Shown here: one piece after another, positions 34,309 through 46,464 of the stretch
Numbering within the stretch: the first letter of the stretch is position 1
Layout of the letters: the number at the start of each line of letters is the position of its first letter
Origin: Clarireedia homoeocarpa
Lineage: Eukaryota > Ascomycota > Leotiomycetes > Helotiales > Rutstroemiaceae
Direction: 5' to 3'
DNA length: 64,000 bases
Assembly: GCA_001465935.1 (NCBI GenBank)
Contig: LNKV01000052.1
Location: 124,001 to 188,000 of the forward strand
Translations under genes and position numbers: made by a program
Notes under the pieces: generated by a model
What the model was told of the DNA's origin: nothing
The model's input: only the letters and a program-made list of their open reading frames with translations
Database searches by the model: none

Positions 34309-36393
34309 ATGGAGAAGTTTCTAAGAGATTGGAGGCAGGATGCTCTCAACAAGCATCAATACGACTCGGCCATATTCATCGGAGACAAATTGCTAGCCTT
34401 AACAAGTATGTACACACCCACCCTCTCCTGCTTCATTGTATACAGCGTTTTGGTCTAACAACTATCTAGAAAATGACAAAGATGCATTCTGGCTGGCGCA
34501 AGTTCATTTTTCTACTGGCAACTACACTCGAGCTCAAAGCTTTCTCTCGAAACAAGACCTGATAGCTCGAAATCCCTCCTGTAGATACCTTGCGGGGCAT
34601 TGCTTGATCAAGCAATCTAGGTTTGAAGAGGCTTTAAATGTACTTGGAGACAAGAATCCAACACATCTTATATCGGGCAACACGAGACGGAAATTGCAAC
34701 ACACGAGAGGACACACTCGAAATGGCTCAACCACACAGAGCAGCCGACATGACAGACATGATCGAGAAAGGAGGGACGAGACAGCACAGGATGAGGCTGC
34801 GAATATACGATTCGAGGCAGCGATGTGCTATTTGAGGGGACTTTGCTATGCAAAACAGAATGCCTTCGACAGAGCGAAAGAATGCTATATGGATGCTGTA
34901 CGAATAGATGTTCAGTGCTTCGAGGCTTTTGAACAACTGATGAAGAACTGCTTAATGTCACCGGAGGATGAATGGAAGTTCCTGGAGTCACTCAATTTTG
35001 ATTCGATATCCATTGCAGACGATACTTCATCTTCGCAAGAGGCGGCCGAATTCACAAAAATGCTCTATACGACTCGATTGTCAAAATACAAAAATCCTAC
35101 GGCATTCACCACAGCGACAGAAACACTATCAACCCATTATAATCTTGCTACAAATCCTGATCTACTCCTTTCAAAAGCGGATCTGCTCTTCACGCAATGC
35201 AGATTTAAGGATGCGTTAACTATCACGAATTCCATCCTAGCAGACGATAAATACAATTTCAACATATACCCACTGCATTTAGCCTGTCTGTATGAGCTGA
35301 ACCTCAAGAATGCTCTTTTCCTAGTAAGCAATGTCCTCCAATTCTCCACTCCTCATGCATCTCATCTACCATCAACGTATAATTCCTTTTACTCTCCGGA
35401 ACTTCTGTAATATACAAGTGATTCCGGATTCGGATACTACTTATATCAACTTCTGAACCTTCACGCAGTAACGCAATGCTAAAACTGCCTTACCAGATAT
35501 CACACGACTTGGCGGACAACCATCCAGAAGAGCCTTGTACATGGCTTGCAGTTGGAATTTACTACTTGGCAATCAACAAAGTTGCGGAAGCTCGACGTTA
35601 TTTTAGTAAGGCGAGTATGATGGATCCTCATTTCGGCCCTGCATGGATAGGGTTTGCACATACATTCGCAGCAGAAGGGGAGCATGACCAAGCTATATCA
35701 GCGTATTCCACGGCAGCACGACTTTTTATGGGTACCCACCTACCTCAACTCTTCCTCGGCATGCAAAATCACATGCTGAATAATATGACACTTGCTGAAG
35801 AATTTCTTAAAACCGCACATGAACTCTGCAAAACAGATCCACTTCTTCTCAACGAAATGGGGGTAGTATTCTACCATCAAGATCGATTACAAGACGCCGT
35901 AAGCGTCCTCACTCGCGCTCTTGAGATTGCAGAAGAGATCGACAGCGACTCGCAAGCCTGGATTGCCACCCGCGCAAACCTAGGACATGCATATCGACGT
36001 CTTCATCAATATGACGCAGCTTTAGTGGAGTTTGACGAAGTCCTTCGACAAGGCGGGAAGGATCCTGCTATTTTTTGTGCGAAAGGCTTAGTTTTAATGG
36101 AGCAAAATCGCGCTTGGGAAGCAGTGTTGGTTTTCCATGAAGCCCTTGCCATAAGTCCACAAGATGCTATTGCAACGGAATTACTGAATAAGGCGCTTGA
36201 GGAGACATCTGGGTTTGGTGTTAATGGGACGAGGGCATTTGATGAAGAGGAGGAGGAGATTGAGAAGGAGTTGATGGTGAGGAAACATGAGATTTTAGGA
36301 ACTAGTGGGAGGAGTAATAGGAAAGGAAAGGGAAAGGGTAGAGTAAGGATTAGCGAAGCGAATAGCTTGATGGATGTGAGCGATGACGAGTAG
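34309..36393 (+). CDS. cdc16: anaphase-promoting complex subunit CDC16/APC6
   Basis: Exons 34309-34405, 34470-35323 and 35497-36393 give 615 aa, close to human CDC16 and fission yeast Cut9. The start MEKFLRDWRQDALNKHQYDSA and the TPR run (for example YRLAGH-type CRYLAGHCLIKQ, AMCYLRGLCYAKQN, NALFLISHDLADN, WLAVGIYYL, PAWIGFAHTF, LLNEMGVVFYHQ) are family-typical. The long 173-bp second intron was placed by the conserved FLISHDLADNHPEEP junction. APC6 is a TPR scaffold subunit of the ubiquitin ligase that targets securin and cyclin B for breakdown at anaphase. A non-conserved Arg/His/Thr-rich insert sits between the first TPRs. The tail is acidic and Lys/Gly-rich. Essential in yeasts. Confidence 0.94.
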
Positions 36394-37691
36394 GGATGAT
36401 GGTCAAGATAATGAGCCCGATACATGGGATCCCGGCGTTACTTTTTAGTGTGTAGCGGTAACGAGCATGTCAATTTCTGGACGGTATAAATGGCACAAAG
36501 GGAACAAGGAATACTGTAATGTATTTTAGATGGCGTCTAACATTTATCACTGTTCAATGAGAAGCATTTTTGAAGATATATGGTTTCTACGCTTGATATC
36601 ACTAGATGACCCTACTGTAGTAAATTCATGTGTCGATATCAAATATCAAAATAATCTCCACGGGACGCTTGGACCCCCCGCCCCCCTTTGTTGGTTCTAG
36701 AGAAACAACTCAACTCCCACGATACCCAAAACTGTGACGAAACCACTATTGAACTAAAGAACGAAGACTATATACAGGAAGAAGAAGAGGCCTTATATAG
36801 AACCAGAGGGCCCCAGGGCTAACCTTAGCGATACCCTTAGCGAAGTGTAACTATGTGTACACGACTCAGGTGCGAATCGGTAGTTCTACGAGTCGCCACA
36901 AAAACAGTTCGAGTTTCCCGACATCACGTCAAGAAGTCGCAGTCGCACATGTACGACGAGAAGACGTTTACTCGTACGTCCTGTTACCCAAGATTTCTGC
37001 AGCCAAAAAACCTGCACCCTTTGAGACAGACATGCCAAAGATTTTCCGAGACAGGAAGAGAAACATGGACATGAGTCGCGTCGCGCAGTTGTCAATCATT
37101 CAAGTGAACGAGCTGATCACCAACACAATGGATCAACACATGTTGCGGGTAATGACGGCTACATCTCAGTCCTGCACTTCTCATTCGTCCACCTCCTCCC
37201 TCTGTCCCTGCATCGTTTCCTCTGGTTATCTCCCTCCCCAAGCATTTCATAAAGTAATCGCGCACCATACCTTATCGTATTATCTTGTGGGGTACGAGTA
37301 AGATATCGGCATACGATATGGGTATGGTTCCTGGACCACGACGAGGTCAATATCGGGAAAGCGTTTCTTTATCAGTTCTTAGTTATCTGGCTTGTCCCGA
37401 TAACTTGGTAAGGAGGTAGGCCAGTCAGGTAAGTAGCATTGGTGGAGGTTGCATGAGGCGTTGTTTGTCCGTCCCGCTCCGATACGTTGGCTATACCTAC
37501 TTGCATGTGCAGGTGCAGGTGGGTGGATGCGATACCCCTCTTCATGTCTCGGGGCGAAAGCATATATCTATTGTTTCTACCACATGTCTTTCTATCCCTT
37601 TCTTTTTCTCTTTCTCTTTCCTCTTCTTTTCTTTCGACGTATACTTCCATTTTCCATACAAACGTGTACTGTAAGGAGTGAAGTCTATCCA
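36394..37691. other. intergenic; promoter of the permease
   Basis: Frames at 36853-37301 and 37372-37809 (minus) show no motif. A long pyrimidine-rich tract (about 37590-37645) lies just before the permease start, a common feature of fungal promoters. Confidence 0.5.
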
Positions 37692-39440
37692 ATGAGTCTA
37701 GAATCGGAAACACGCCAAGATCAGCAGGCGATAGAAAAAGGAATTCCCGACGGTTCCTACCCTCCAGAGCTGAATGAAGCAGATAACCTCGAAGCTCTAG
37801 GCTACGCATCCGAACTCAAGCGCAATCGGTCGCTTTTCACGCTTCTGTTCCAAACATTAGCTATCGCAGCTATTCCTTATGGCGAAGGGGGACCGCTTAT
37901 CAGTGCGATATATGGAGGTGGTCAGCTGTCGATTTTTGTTGGTTGGATTGTTGTGTTGGTGTTGGATGAATGTGTAGCTTTGTCATTGAGTGAGCTTGCT
38001 TCGAGGTTCCCGACGTCAGCGGGTCCTTATTATTGGTCTTTTCAGGTGGGCTCTTCTTGCTCTTTGAAGGGATAATGGTTCCTTTGCACCGGGTTCTTGA
38101 GACGCCGGAGATGCAAGGTCGTGATATTCTTCACAGTAACTGATACAAGTAACAACTAGGTTGCAACAAGACACAAAGTCGTGCTCTCATTCATTACCGG
38201 CTGGATATGGCTCATTGGAAACTGGACCATCACGTTATCCGTCAATTTCGGTTTTGCATCATTGATCTCCGCAACCGTCGCCATGTACCACCCTGACTTT
38301 GTAGCAAGCGATTGGCAACTCCTTCTCATTTTCTACGCCATATGTCTCGTCACATTTATCATCTGCACCTTCGGCAATCGATTCCTCCCAATGGTTGACA
38401 CCATCTGCGCCGCCTGGACAGCCATCAGCATCCTCATCATCCTAATCGCTCTCTCCGTCTCCGCTAAAGAAGGCCGTCACAGCGCTAGCTACACCCTCAG
38501 CCACTACGACACCAGTTTCTCCGGCTGGGGCGGCTTCACCTTCTTCATCGGCCTCCTCCCCGCAGCATACACCTTCTCCGCCATCGGCATGATCTCCTCC
38601 ATGGCCGAAGAAGTCGCCCATCCCTCTGTCCAAGTCCCCCAAGCAATGTCCCTCTGCGTCCCGGTCGGCGGCACCGCAGGCCTCTTCTTCATCCTTCCCA
38701 TCTGCGCGACTCTCCCCTCCCTCTCCTCCCTCATCGCCGCTCCCAATGGCCAAGCCCTCCCCTACATTTTCCACATGGTTATGGGCTCCCCCGGCGGCGG
38801 CCTCGGCCTCACCTTCCTCGTCCTCGCCATCACCATGTTCTGCTCCATCAGCATCACCGTCGCCGCTTCCCGCTGCACCTGGGCTTTTGCCCGCGACCGC
38901 GCAATCCCTTGCTCGCGCGTGTTTTCCGTCGTCGACAAACGCCTGTCCGTACCCGTCTACTCCCTCTTACTCGTCACCCTCGTGCAGATGCTCCTCGGCC
39001 TCATCAATCTCGGCAGCACAAGCGCATTCACGGCATTTGTATCCGTAGGCGTCATTGCGCTGGCCATCTCCTACGCCATCCCAATCGGCATCTCACTTCT
39101 CTGGAACAAGCGCCACGAAGTCAATCGCGCGCGGTGGAATTGCGGGAGTGTGGCGGGAACCCTGGTTAATGTGGTGGCGTTGGCGTGGATAGCGTTTGAA
39201 GTGGTGCTTTTCAGCATGCCGACGGCGTTACCGGTTACGCTGGTCAGTATGAATTATGCGAGTGTGGTTTTAGTCGGATTCGGAGTTCTGGCGGGAGGGT
39301 GGTATGCGGTTTGGGCAAGGAAAGGTGAGTTTGGTTTTTTGTGTTTTTCCCTTGTTTGGTGTGATTATTTTCAAGTGGATGGTATGATGCTGACCTTTTG
39401 AATAGTTTATAAAGGACCACCGGCTTCAGATGGATTGTGA
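37692..39440 (+). CDS. APC-superfamily amino acid / choline / GABA-type permease
   Basis: Exons 37692-38045, 38160-39324 and 39406-39440 give 517 aa. A polar N-terminus (about 45 aa) precedes about 12 hydrophobic helices. The first has ALGYASELKRNRSLFTLLFQ and GEGGPLISAIYGGGQ, and the second EL-ASRFPTSAGPYYW, as in fungal GABA/choline transporters of the Uga4/Hnm1 type. Later come EEVAHPSVQVPQAM and CTWAFARDRAIPCS. It should import an amine or amino acid across the plasma or vacuolar membrane with proton symport; the substrate cannot be told from sequence. The middle exon is strikingly C-rich at third positions compared with neighbours, which may mean strong expression or different origin. 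The last exon is only 11 codons, ending SDGL. Confidence 0.88.
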
Positions 39441-40699
39441 TTGTGTGGAGTTTTATTTCATACTGTAAGGCTCATTCGTCTATTTGAGGGGTCTTTGATT
39501 ATTAATATAATTATTATAATTATTATTATATCGGGATTAATACTGCACGGCGTTCGGAGTAGAAGTCTGGCAAGCTGTGAACGCCGTCCGTCTATCATGG
39601 GATATGTAAGAATATAAAGCATGGAGACAAATCTACACTTTGTAAACCCTTACTTCTCTTCCCTTATACCATATCTAGGAGAGATTTGTGATGGTGGCTG
39701 GGAATGCTATGCTTCGTCTCCTTCACGTGCCTCATCACGGCATTTGGAATACTGTCATCTTATAGCACACTGTACATAAGACACGAGCCAGATACATCAT
39801 GCAGTTCCAATGAAGCACGAAAGTGATCAGAGTAGTAAAATTCCAACTGCGATTCTCAAAAACAATTGCCCCCGACGACAACAAAACCAGCCAATGACAA
39901 AATATCTTCCGACTGACGAAATAATCAACAACAGCAAATTCGACCATCCAAACCCGCTCCCATCGACCATGCTATTTTCCAATCAATGACAACTTCGTCC
40001 CATGACAACTTCGCCTACAGTAATAACACCAATTCCACCCCGACAACAAGTTCATTCGCCCAACTTCGTCCACTCCAGCCATCGACTTTCAGTTCCAAAA
40101 AAATCCCATGAATTCAATCTTGAATTCTTTAAACCGACGTCGATATCTCTCCTTCGCACCATGACCCAAAAAATCCACAGCCTCGACGACCATCACAACT
40201 TTAATCGTAATTGCGAATCTCGATCGAAAAAAAAGTACCTGGTTTCAAGAAGTGGGATTGTGTGTGGTGATTCCAAATAACTATCCTAATTTTGATATTT
40301 GGAAAAGTTAGCAGTCTGCTGCGCATCTCAAAAAGAAGAAAGAAATGAATTGAAGGGGACAACTTACCTATGGGTTTTGATGGTAAACAGCTTGTTTTAT
40401 TAGTAGATGGAATGGAAATGGAAGGTTGGTATCTATTATATCCTGATCAAATACATTAACAGTGGTCGAGGTAGAGATATTTGCCCCCTAGATGACTTAC
40501 ATCTTTATGGAGCAAATTCAATGGTATAGGGATCCTAAATCAAAACTAAAGTCAGCAGTGGGGAAAGGGAAGGGTGCACTTCTTTAAAACTTCCATCATT
40601 CGTAGAAGCAGAAGAAGGAGAAAAGGTTAGTACCGCAAAATCCTACATCCTAAACAAACCACGTTAGCCAAGGGGGAGGGGAAAGGTAATAATACTTCT
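39441..40699. other. intergenic
   Basis: An AT microsatellite (TTAT/AATT repeats, about 39498-39535) lies near the permease 3' end. A 16-bp word ATGACAACTTCG recurs near 39986 and 40002. No gene supported. Confidence 0.5.
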
Positions 40700-42943
40700 C
40701 TAAAAGCCCCAAATCAACTTCGGAGCAAGCATCAATACTGCACCGAGGGCCACACATCCGACCCTTTGTATCGTTTCTCTGTTCTTCTGGTACCAGGTCG
40801 GTCGAGGAGCTACCGGGATCCTGGGAGCTGGAGCTGGAGCTGGAATCATCTGTGGTTCCGGTCCCAGTTCCGGTTCCGAGAGGCAGTCATCCAGCGAGCT
40901 GGAATAATCGCTGGTGTAATCAGCGTCATAATCACTGGAATCGACGACGGAAACTAGTTGGGATTCCGGGAGGTAAGAATCCAGAGAGCTAGGATAGTCA
41001 GAAGTATAATCATCATCGTAATCACTGGATTCGACAACGGGGAAATCCGCAACATGGGGGATTTCAACAGTAGGGACAGGAATCACTGGGACAGTGGTTG
41101 AAATGACAGTGGAGATTGGACGAATTCCAGCAATTTTGGGGCAAAGGAAGGAGTCAGTCCATTCAGTTGCTGAAGAGAATGAAGTATCCTCATCGAGGAC
41201 GGGGGCAGGAACAGGAGTAGGGACAGTGGCAGGCTGGACCTGAAAACGAGCCGCGGTAGGTCTGGAATCGACAAATCGGGAGGCTGTCACAACACGTTTC
41301 ACTGGTACGTATGGTGCGGGGTACTGGACACGGCGAGGGTAAGGCTTTGTGATCAAGTTGGCAAAGACTTCCTTGAACCGACCCTTGGAACGGTCGCGAA
41401 TATAGCCTGGGACAGGATAGGGCTTGCATTCTGGAATGACCGTAAATGGGTCTTCTAATGGAATTTGCTCGACTTCACCCAAGGATCCACTGGATAAAAC
41501 CGTGTCTTCACAGAGGTACGGTCTTGGGGTCACTATTTTGGCACGTTGAGCTTGAAGCTCTTCTTCTCTTGCCAGTTTGTTCCAAGTCTCGGTGAGAGTA
41601 CTTTTCCCCTTTCGTCGGAAAGGATCACAGTGGTTGGGGATCTTTGACGCAGGGGCTCCTCTTATAGAGGAGGAGTAGGTTGAATCACTGGTTGAAACAC
41701 TACCGCAATCTGCAATGGCAGATGAGCCTTGTGTAAAAGAAGGACAGTGCGAAGGCAAGGAGGCAAATGAATGTATGGAATGAGAAACACTAGAAATAGT
41801 ATCGTGCTCGATAGTGTGTTCTTGTGTCCAGGCAGCAGTAGGGCGCATGGGGGAAGGCTTGGGTGGCCACAGGGGTGGAAGGGGGATTTCACATGGCATT
41901 GAAACGATGGAATCATCACGGTTAAGGAAATTGGGGCGTTTGTGTTGGGTTTTTGGCTGGGCAGTGGGAGGGGAAACGAAGGGATCAGTCATAGTGTGGG
42001 CCGAACGGGCAGTGGAGGAAGAGGACAGATTGTGAGCCGAATGGGCAGTGGAGGAAGAGGACACAGTGTGGGCCGAACGAGCAGTGAAGGACGAGGACAC
42101 TGATTCACAGGTCGGTGGCATGTAGTTTCCATAGGAAACTGGAGAAGGTTTCTTCTCGCTAGGAAGATCAACTCTGATGCAGGGAGAATGTACTGGGAAT
42201 AGTTCGCTTTCGCCAAGAGCCTCGCTTGAGTAAGTCCAATCCTCAGTGGAAGCACTGTATAAGGTGATGGAGCAAGAAGTATCTAACCATTCAACTTCGT
42301 CTGTAACTACAGACTCCTTTGGATTGGGAAGATGATCAGCACCAAGCCGATTCTGTAGGGACCAGTCAACCGACTGTGAAAGAGTGGAAGGAGTGAATCT
42401 GGTGTTTTTGGATTTTCTGGAATTTGAAGAAGCAATGGAAGAGGAGGCACGTGATGGCTGGAGTGTGGACGGCTCCGGAATGGAAGAAGACGAACTATCT
42501 TCCGAGTCACTAGGCCACCGTCCAAAAGTAGGGCCTCTAGTATCCAGAAGACGGAGAGGCTTGCACATATAAGAGGACTCAAGGATGGAAGAAGAGGAAA
42601 ATCCAGAGGTGGAGTCCGCATGGATGGAATTGTCGCACGCGTTAGAGCCGCGTGCTGGGATGCGCTGATAAGAGGGTTGAGAGGCCAAGCTAGAAGTCGT
42701 GCGAGCACGATGGGGGGATAGAGAGGGGCCCGAGGATTTTTGGACCGAAGTAGTAGAGATCAAGCTAGAATTCGTGTTCGCACGAGTAGGGAGTAGAGAA
42801 AGGTCCGAGGAGGATTGGACCAAAGAATTTTGTGGGACTTGATACCCACGACCACGACGGGCTGACGCGTTAGAAGAAGTGGAACTGGTAGCTCCAGGGA
42901 CACTACCAGTGAGAGAGAAAGTGGAAGAAGTGAATCGTGACAT
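40700..42943 (-). CDS. 747-aa Ser/Pro-rich protein with C-terminal hydrophobic anchor
   Basis: One uninterrupted exon. The protein is dominated by Ser, Thr and Pro and is probably disordered. Internal repeats: a pair near residues 42-95 (SSDLSLLPTRAN / SSGPSLSPHRAR), three copies of a 13-residue unit with TARSAHT near 285-320, and a pair of about 29 residues with SSDYDxDYTSDYxSSLD near 635-700. The last 22 residues are a hydrophobic helix (RVGCVALGAVLMLAPKLIWGF) after a basic flank, which suggests tail anchoring in an internal membrane. No catalytic motif or family that I recognise. The long open frame with biased composition and a clean ATG supports a real gene. It lies at the edge of the assembly gap and AT-rich zone. 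Confidence 0.7.
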   Translation of the reverse strand: MSRFTSSTFSLTGSVPGATSSTSSNASARRGRGYQVPQNSLVQSSSDLSLLPTRANTNSSLISTTSVQKSSGPSLSPHRARTTSSLASQPSYQRIPARGSNACDNSIHADSTSGFSSSSILESSYMCKPLRLLDTRGPTFGRWPSDSEDSSSSSIPEPSTLQPSRASSSIASSNSRKSKNTRFTPSTLSQSVDWSLQNRLGADHLPNPKESVVTDEVEWLDTSCSITLYSASTEDWTYSSEALGESELFPVHSPCIRVDLPSEKKPSPVSYGNYMPPTCESVSSSFTARSAHTVSSSSTAHSAHNLSSSSTARSAHTMTDPFVSPPTAQPKTQHKRPNFLNRDDSIVSMPCEIPLPPLWPPKPSPMRPTAAWTQEHTIEHDTISSVSHSIHSFASLPSHCPSFTQGSSAIADCGSVSTSDSTYSSSIRGAPASKIPNHCDPFRRKGKSTLTETWNKLAREEELQAQRAKIVTPRPYLCEDTVLSSGSLGEVEQIPLEDPFTVIPECKPYPVPGYIRDRSKGRFKEVFANLITKPYPRRVQYPAPYVPVKRVVTASRFVDSRPTAARFQVQPATVPTPVPAPVLDEDTSFSSATEWTDSFLCPKIAGIRPISTVISTTVPVIPVPTVEIPHVADFPVVESSDYDDDYTSDYPSSLDSYLPESQLVSVVDSSDYDADYTSDYSSSLDDCLSEPELGPEPQMIPAPAPAPRIPVAPRPTWYQKNRETIQRVGCVALGAVLMLAPKLIWGF

Positions 42944-43629
42944 AGTGAGAAGTTGTGAGTGTAGAATGTGTAGTAAATTGTAAATAGCAGATTGGAGAAA
43001 AAATTTGGTTAGGGGAATGGAGGCGCAGAAGACGCGACGAGTATATGCTCATTCTGCAAAAACTTACTAGGCTTTGGCGTGGTATTTTTGACTTTGATAA
43101 TGGAAGGAACAGAAAAGGAAGGCACGAAGGTGCGAAAGGGGGCTGGTGAAAGTTCGCTTAAGCCATTCATGGAACCGAAAAGCTAGGCAGAATTTCACCA
43201 ACTCAATCTGCACAATGCTTTATAAGATGATGATAGAATCCAGAGACCTTTAGATATCTGGTGAAGGTTCAAAGTACACCATCACATGACGGATTCTTCG
43301 CTGACGTTTCGTAGTGGCCTGTCTGACGCCATTGAAAATTGGGCCATCGAGTATTCCTACGTCGAGAAAAGTCCACTTCGATTGAAAGCAATACATAGAG
43401 AGGAATCCCATTCGGTGCAGGGATTCTGAACAAATATCGTATATTGATCACCCGAAAATATTATTGATAAGTCTAAAATGTTATTTATCTAAAAATAACG
43501 CTGATCAATCGTCTCTGGATTTCTAAATATATTAATGTCTGAAAAGAGCGAAGGATCTTGTTGTCGGTTCACTCAGTACAGCTGTAGGTGACGCAGGATA
43601 ACTTAGGTTAAAAATCCATTTGTATTATC
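42944..43629. other. upstream region ending at the assembly gap
   Basis: Promoter side of the 747-aa protein; no further gene. A/T content rises towards the gap. Confidence 0.5.
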
Positions 43630-43660
43630 NNNNNNNNNNNNNNNNNNNNNNNNNNNNNNN
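43630..43660. other. assembly gap (31 N)
   Basis: Unknown bases. The real length is not given by the number of N. Confidence 0.99.
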
Positions 43661-44554
43661 TTTCTTGCTAACTATATAAGCTTGGAGCCCCGGCAGTTCC
43701 GGCGGCTGTAGCAGCTATATAGGCCCGGCTGTATCCGGCCATGCCCAGCTGCGTTCAGCTACATCCAGACACTTGTATTATAATTAGCCTTGTAAGTTTC
43801 TTTCTTCTCAGCGTGTACTTAGCTTTATATTAAACTAGGAGTTCTGGGAAATAAAAATATATAGAATATAATATAATTAATCTTTTAAATTAATAAAGTT
43901 TTTAGCTTATTAATATTATATTTTCATTTTAATAAATTAGTAAATAAAAATATTAAAGATTATATTAAAAAATATATATAGATTTAAATATTACTATTTA
44001 AATATTTAAAAATAAATTTTATTAAAAAAAATTTAATCTTAAATTAATTATATTAACTTAATATTTTAAATTATAATTTTATTATTTAATAAAAATCTTT
44101 TATATTAACTAGTTATTAAATCGATCTAAATTTAATATTTTAATATTTTAAAAATAAGATATTATTTTTATTATAATTATTAAATTTATTATAAAATTTT
44201 TATTTTTATTTATATTCTTTATTATTAAAGATATTAATTTTAATAAATTTATTATAATTTCTTTTATTTTTATTTTTATATATAAATTTATCTCTCTTTT
44301 ATTTTAGTTTTTTATATTTTTCAACTTATTTTATAATATTCTCTCTCTAATATTTAGTAATCGAACTTTATTTCAAACTAAAATATAGTGTATAGGTTCA
44401 TATATTGAATATAACTAAAAACTATCCTATTTCGCTCTACTACATTATGCCGGTGCTGTAAGATTGTTTAAGCCAGCCAATAGTATAGCTATAAGCTGCT
44501 GTAGATATCTGCCCGAGCTGAAATTCGAGTCTAACTTATATATTGATCTGCATT
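43661..44554. repeat. AT-rich, RIP-like stretch
   Basis: From about 43850 to 44400 the sequence is almost only A and T, with TA and AATTT words, and no frame longer than a few codons. It is what remains of repeated DNA after repeat-induced point mutation in many ascomycetes. Just before it, 43681-43780 holds diverged GC-rich words (CCGGCTG/CCAGCTG) repeated, perhaps a less mutated repeat edge. Confidence 0.65.
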
Positions 44555-44782
44555 CACAAGTCAGAAGCGGCCTGCCCCGCATCTATTATGGGGTGATATC
44601 AGCAGTATACTTATTGCTAATCAAACTTGGCAGTGTCGATATAAGTCGTACAACGTCCCTCGTTTTACACAAGCCAGAAGCGGCCTACCCCGCATCTATT
44701 GTAGGGTGATATCAGCAGTATACTTACTGCTAATCAAAATTGGCAGTGTCGATATAAGTCGTACAACGCCCCTCGTTTTACA
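44555..44782. repeat. 113-bp tandem duplication
   Basis: Two copies, starting about 44555 and 44668, share AGAAGCGGCCT, GGGTGATATCAGCAGTATACTTA and GTCGATATAAGTCGTACAACG. They differ at a few positions, mostly transitions. Confidence 0.85.
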
Positions 44783-45679
44783 TATAGAATGCAGCTTTGG
44801 TCATACGTGATCGAGATTTCAACCCAGTCGTTCCTGATACCATTTCTTGAATGTTGAGAAGATTGTTTGAAAGAAATATTGCGACAGAGCTGAGATAGAC
44901 CACGTTACATCGAATCTCCGCTGCTCTGCTGCGGGTTAATACCGTTGCTGACTTTCCAAGAACGATGTTGTCCTAGTAGATGCGGATTTCTCCCATAGCA
45001 GTGTGTCACAGCATTTGGAATGTTCACAAATCTCTCATTCTGTTCTTCACCTGTGCGGGGTATATGAGAGGCCGGTGCAGCGAGCTCACACATCTGATAT
45101 TTAGCGTCTGCTGTCATACACTGACGATAAAGAGCGAAGAGTAGAGACTTACATGAGCCGCTCCAAATGCTTACTAGTTCAATCGGCTGAGAACATGTAA
45201 CACAGAGCTTCTATCATACGCGTGACTCGCTCACACTCTAAGACAGCTCCAAATATGAGTAATTCTGGGCGAGAAGTGGATTCTTGCAAGAATACCCTTG
45301 AAGAAAAATCGTGATAGGCAATAAGTTATATGAACTGAACCAATTGAGGATAACAATTCACTGTAGATCAACCCTCGAAGGTGGCTAGGCACAACTGAAT
45401 ATTGGGACAAGCTTGAACATACTGACTACCACATGAAGATTTTAGTCCACTAATTAAAAAGCAACAATAAATCATAATTTATCATAGTGGAATCATAGAT
45501 GAATCATACTCATCTGAGACCCAGAATGAAGTGAGCAATATGTAATAAATTTTCGTTTCTGTAGAAACTAAAACTTGCAATCTCAAATACATCTGTACTG
45601 CATGCTTCAACCTGCTACAAAGCACACTTATCTTAGTCCTTCAATTGCACCGATCAAAGGTGTGAACTTCTATCCAAGT
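44783..45679. other. intergenic
   Basis: A 70-codon minus frame (44905-45117) looks protein-like but has no known motif. Otherwise nothing that I can support. Confidence 0.4.
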
Positions 45680-46214
45680 CTACTTGGTAGCCTGGAGGAA
45701 GTGGTTCTCGAGGTGCAAGGTGTCCATGAACACGGTGACCTTAGCAAATTTCCCTTTACCATTGCCCTCAAGAACGAGCAAAGACTCATGGAGCCAAGGC
45801 TTGCCTGATGATTGGAAACGCCAAATAGATTAGCTGCAAGTTTCCTGTTGGTGCCTCAGGGTAGAGTATTTTACCTGCAGTGGAAACGCCTCTGCCTTCG
45901 AACTGGATGACCGCCTTGTCATCCACTCCGCCGATGACCTGGACAATTTTTTGCTGACCTTCTTTGGAGGTATCCAAAGCGCTAAGATAAGAAGGAGCCA
46001 TCTGGTTTTGGACATGGTTCTTCATGGCTTCGAAGCCAGTGAGATGGCATCCAAGCGAGAATTCTTGACCAACCACATGGAAGACAATGTTAGGGTCGGC
46101 GTAGGCTTCAATGGTATCCATGACCTCAGAGAGACTCGCACCCTGGTTGCGGAACGGGTCGACAATCTTCTCGAAGGCCTTGGTGACGTGGGAAGTGGTG
46201 AGAGTGGTAGCCAT
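45680..46214 (-). CDS. SnoaL-like / NTF2-fold small protein
   Basis: Two exons (45875-46214 and 45680-45804, 70-bp intron) encode 154 aa. The start MATTLTTSHVTKAFEKIVDPF was chosen over an upstream in-frame one. The pattern helix, then YADPNIVFHVVGQEF, then GFEAMKNHVQNQM, then beta strands ending KVTVFMD fits the cone-shaped alpha+beta barrel of SnoaL/NTF2-like proteins. These include small cyclases, isomerases and binding proteins of polyketide or terpenoid pathways, but many are of unknown role. Splicing at GTAAAA/ATCATCAG (CTAAT branch) was needed to keep the frame (STAGKPWLHES). It is isolated among repeats, with no biosynthetic partner next to it. Confidence 0.75.
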
Positions 46215-46464
46215 TGTGGACGACAAACTGATTATATAGATCTGTGATCTTGGATATATGATCAAACAGGAGAAGAGAGTAACTTATTTTCTTTACAAGA
46301 TAGATTTGTATGGAAATTTGACAAAAAGATTGAAAGGGGATCAGTTCTATATATCTTTTCTCAGAGAGATTTCAGTATTACCATCGGAGAATCCTGTATA
46401 GACTTGGATGGTGGAAAGTTTTGTTCGCTGGCAATAACCCCTCTTTTTACAGTTCATAGATATA

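Noticed and set aside
36853..37301. 148-codon frame before the permease
   Set aside because: Ser/Thr-rich by chance composition; lies in the promoter region and lacks any domain.
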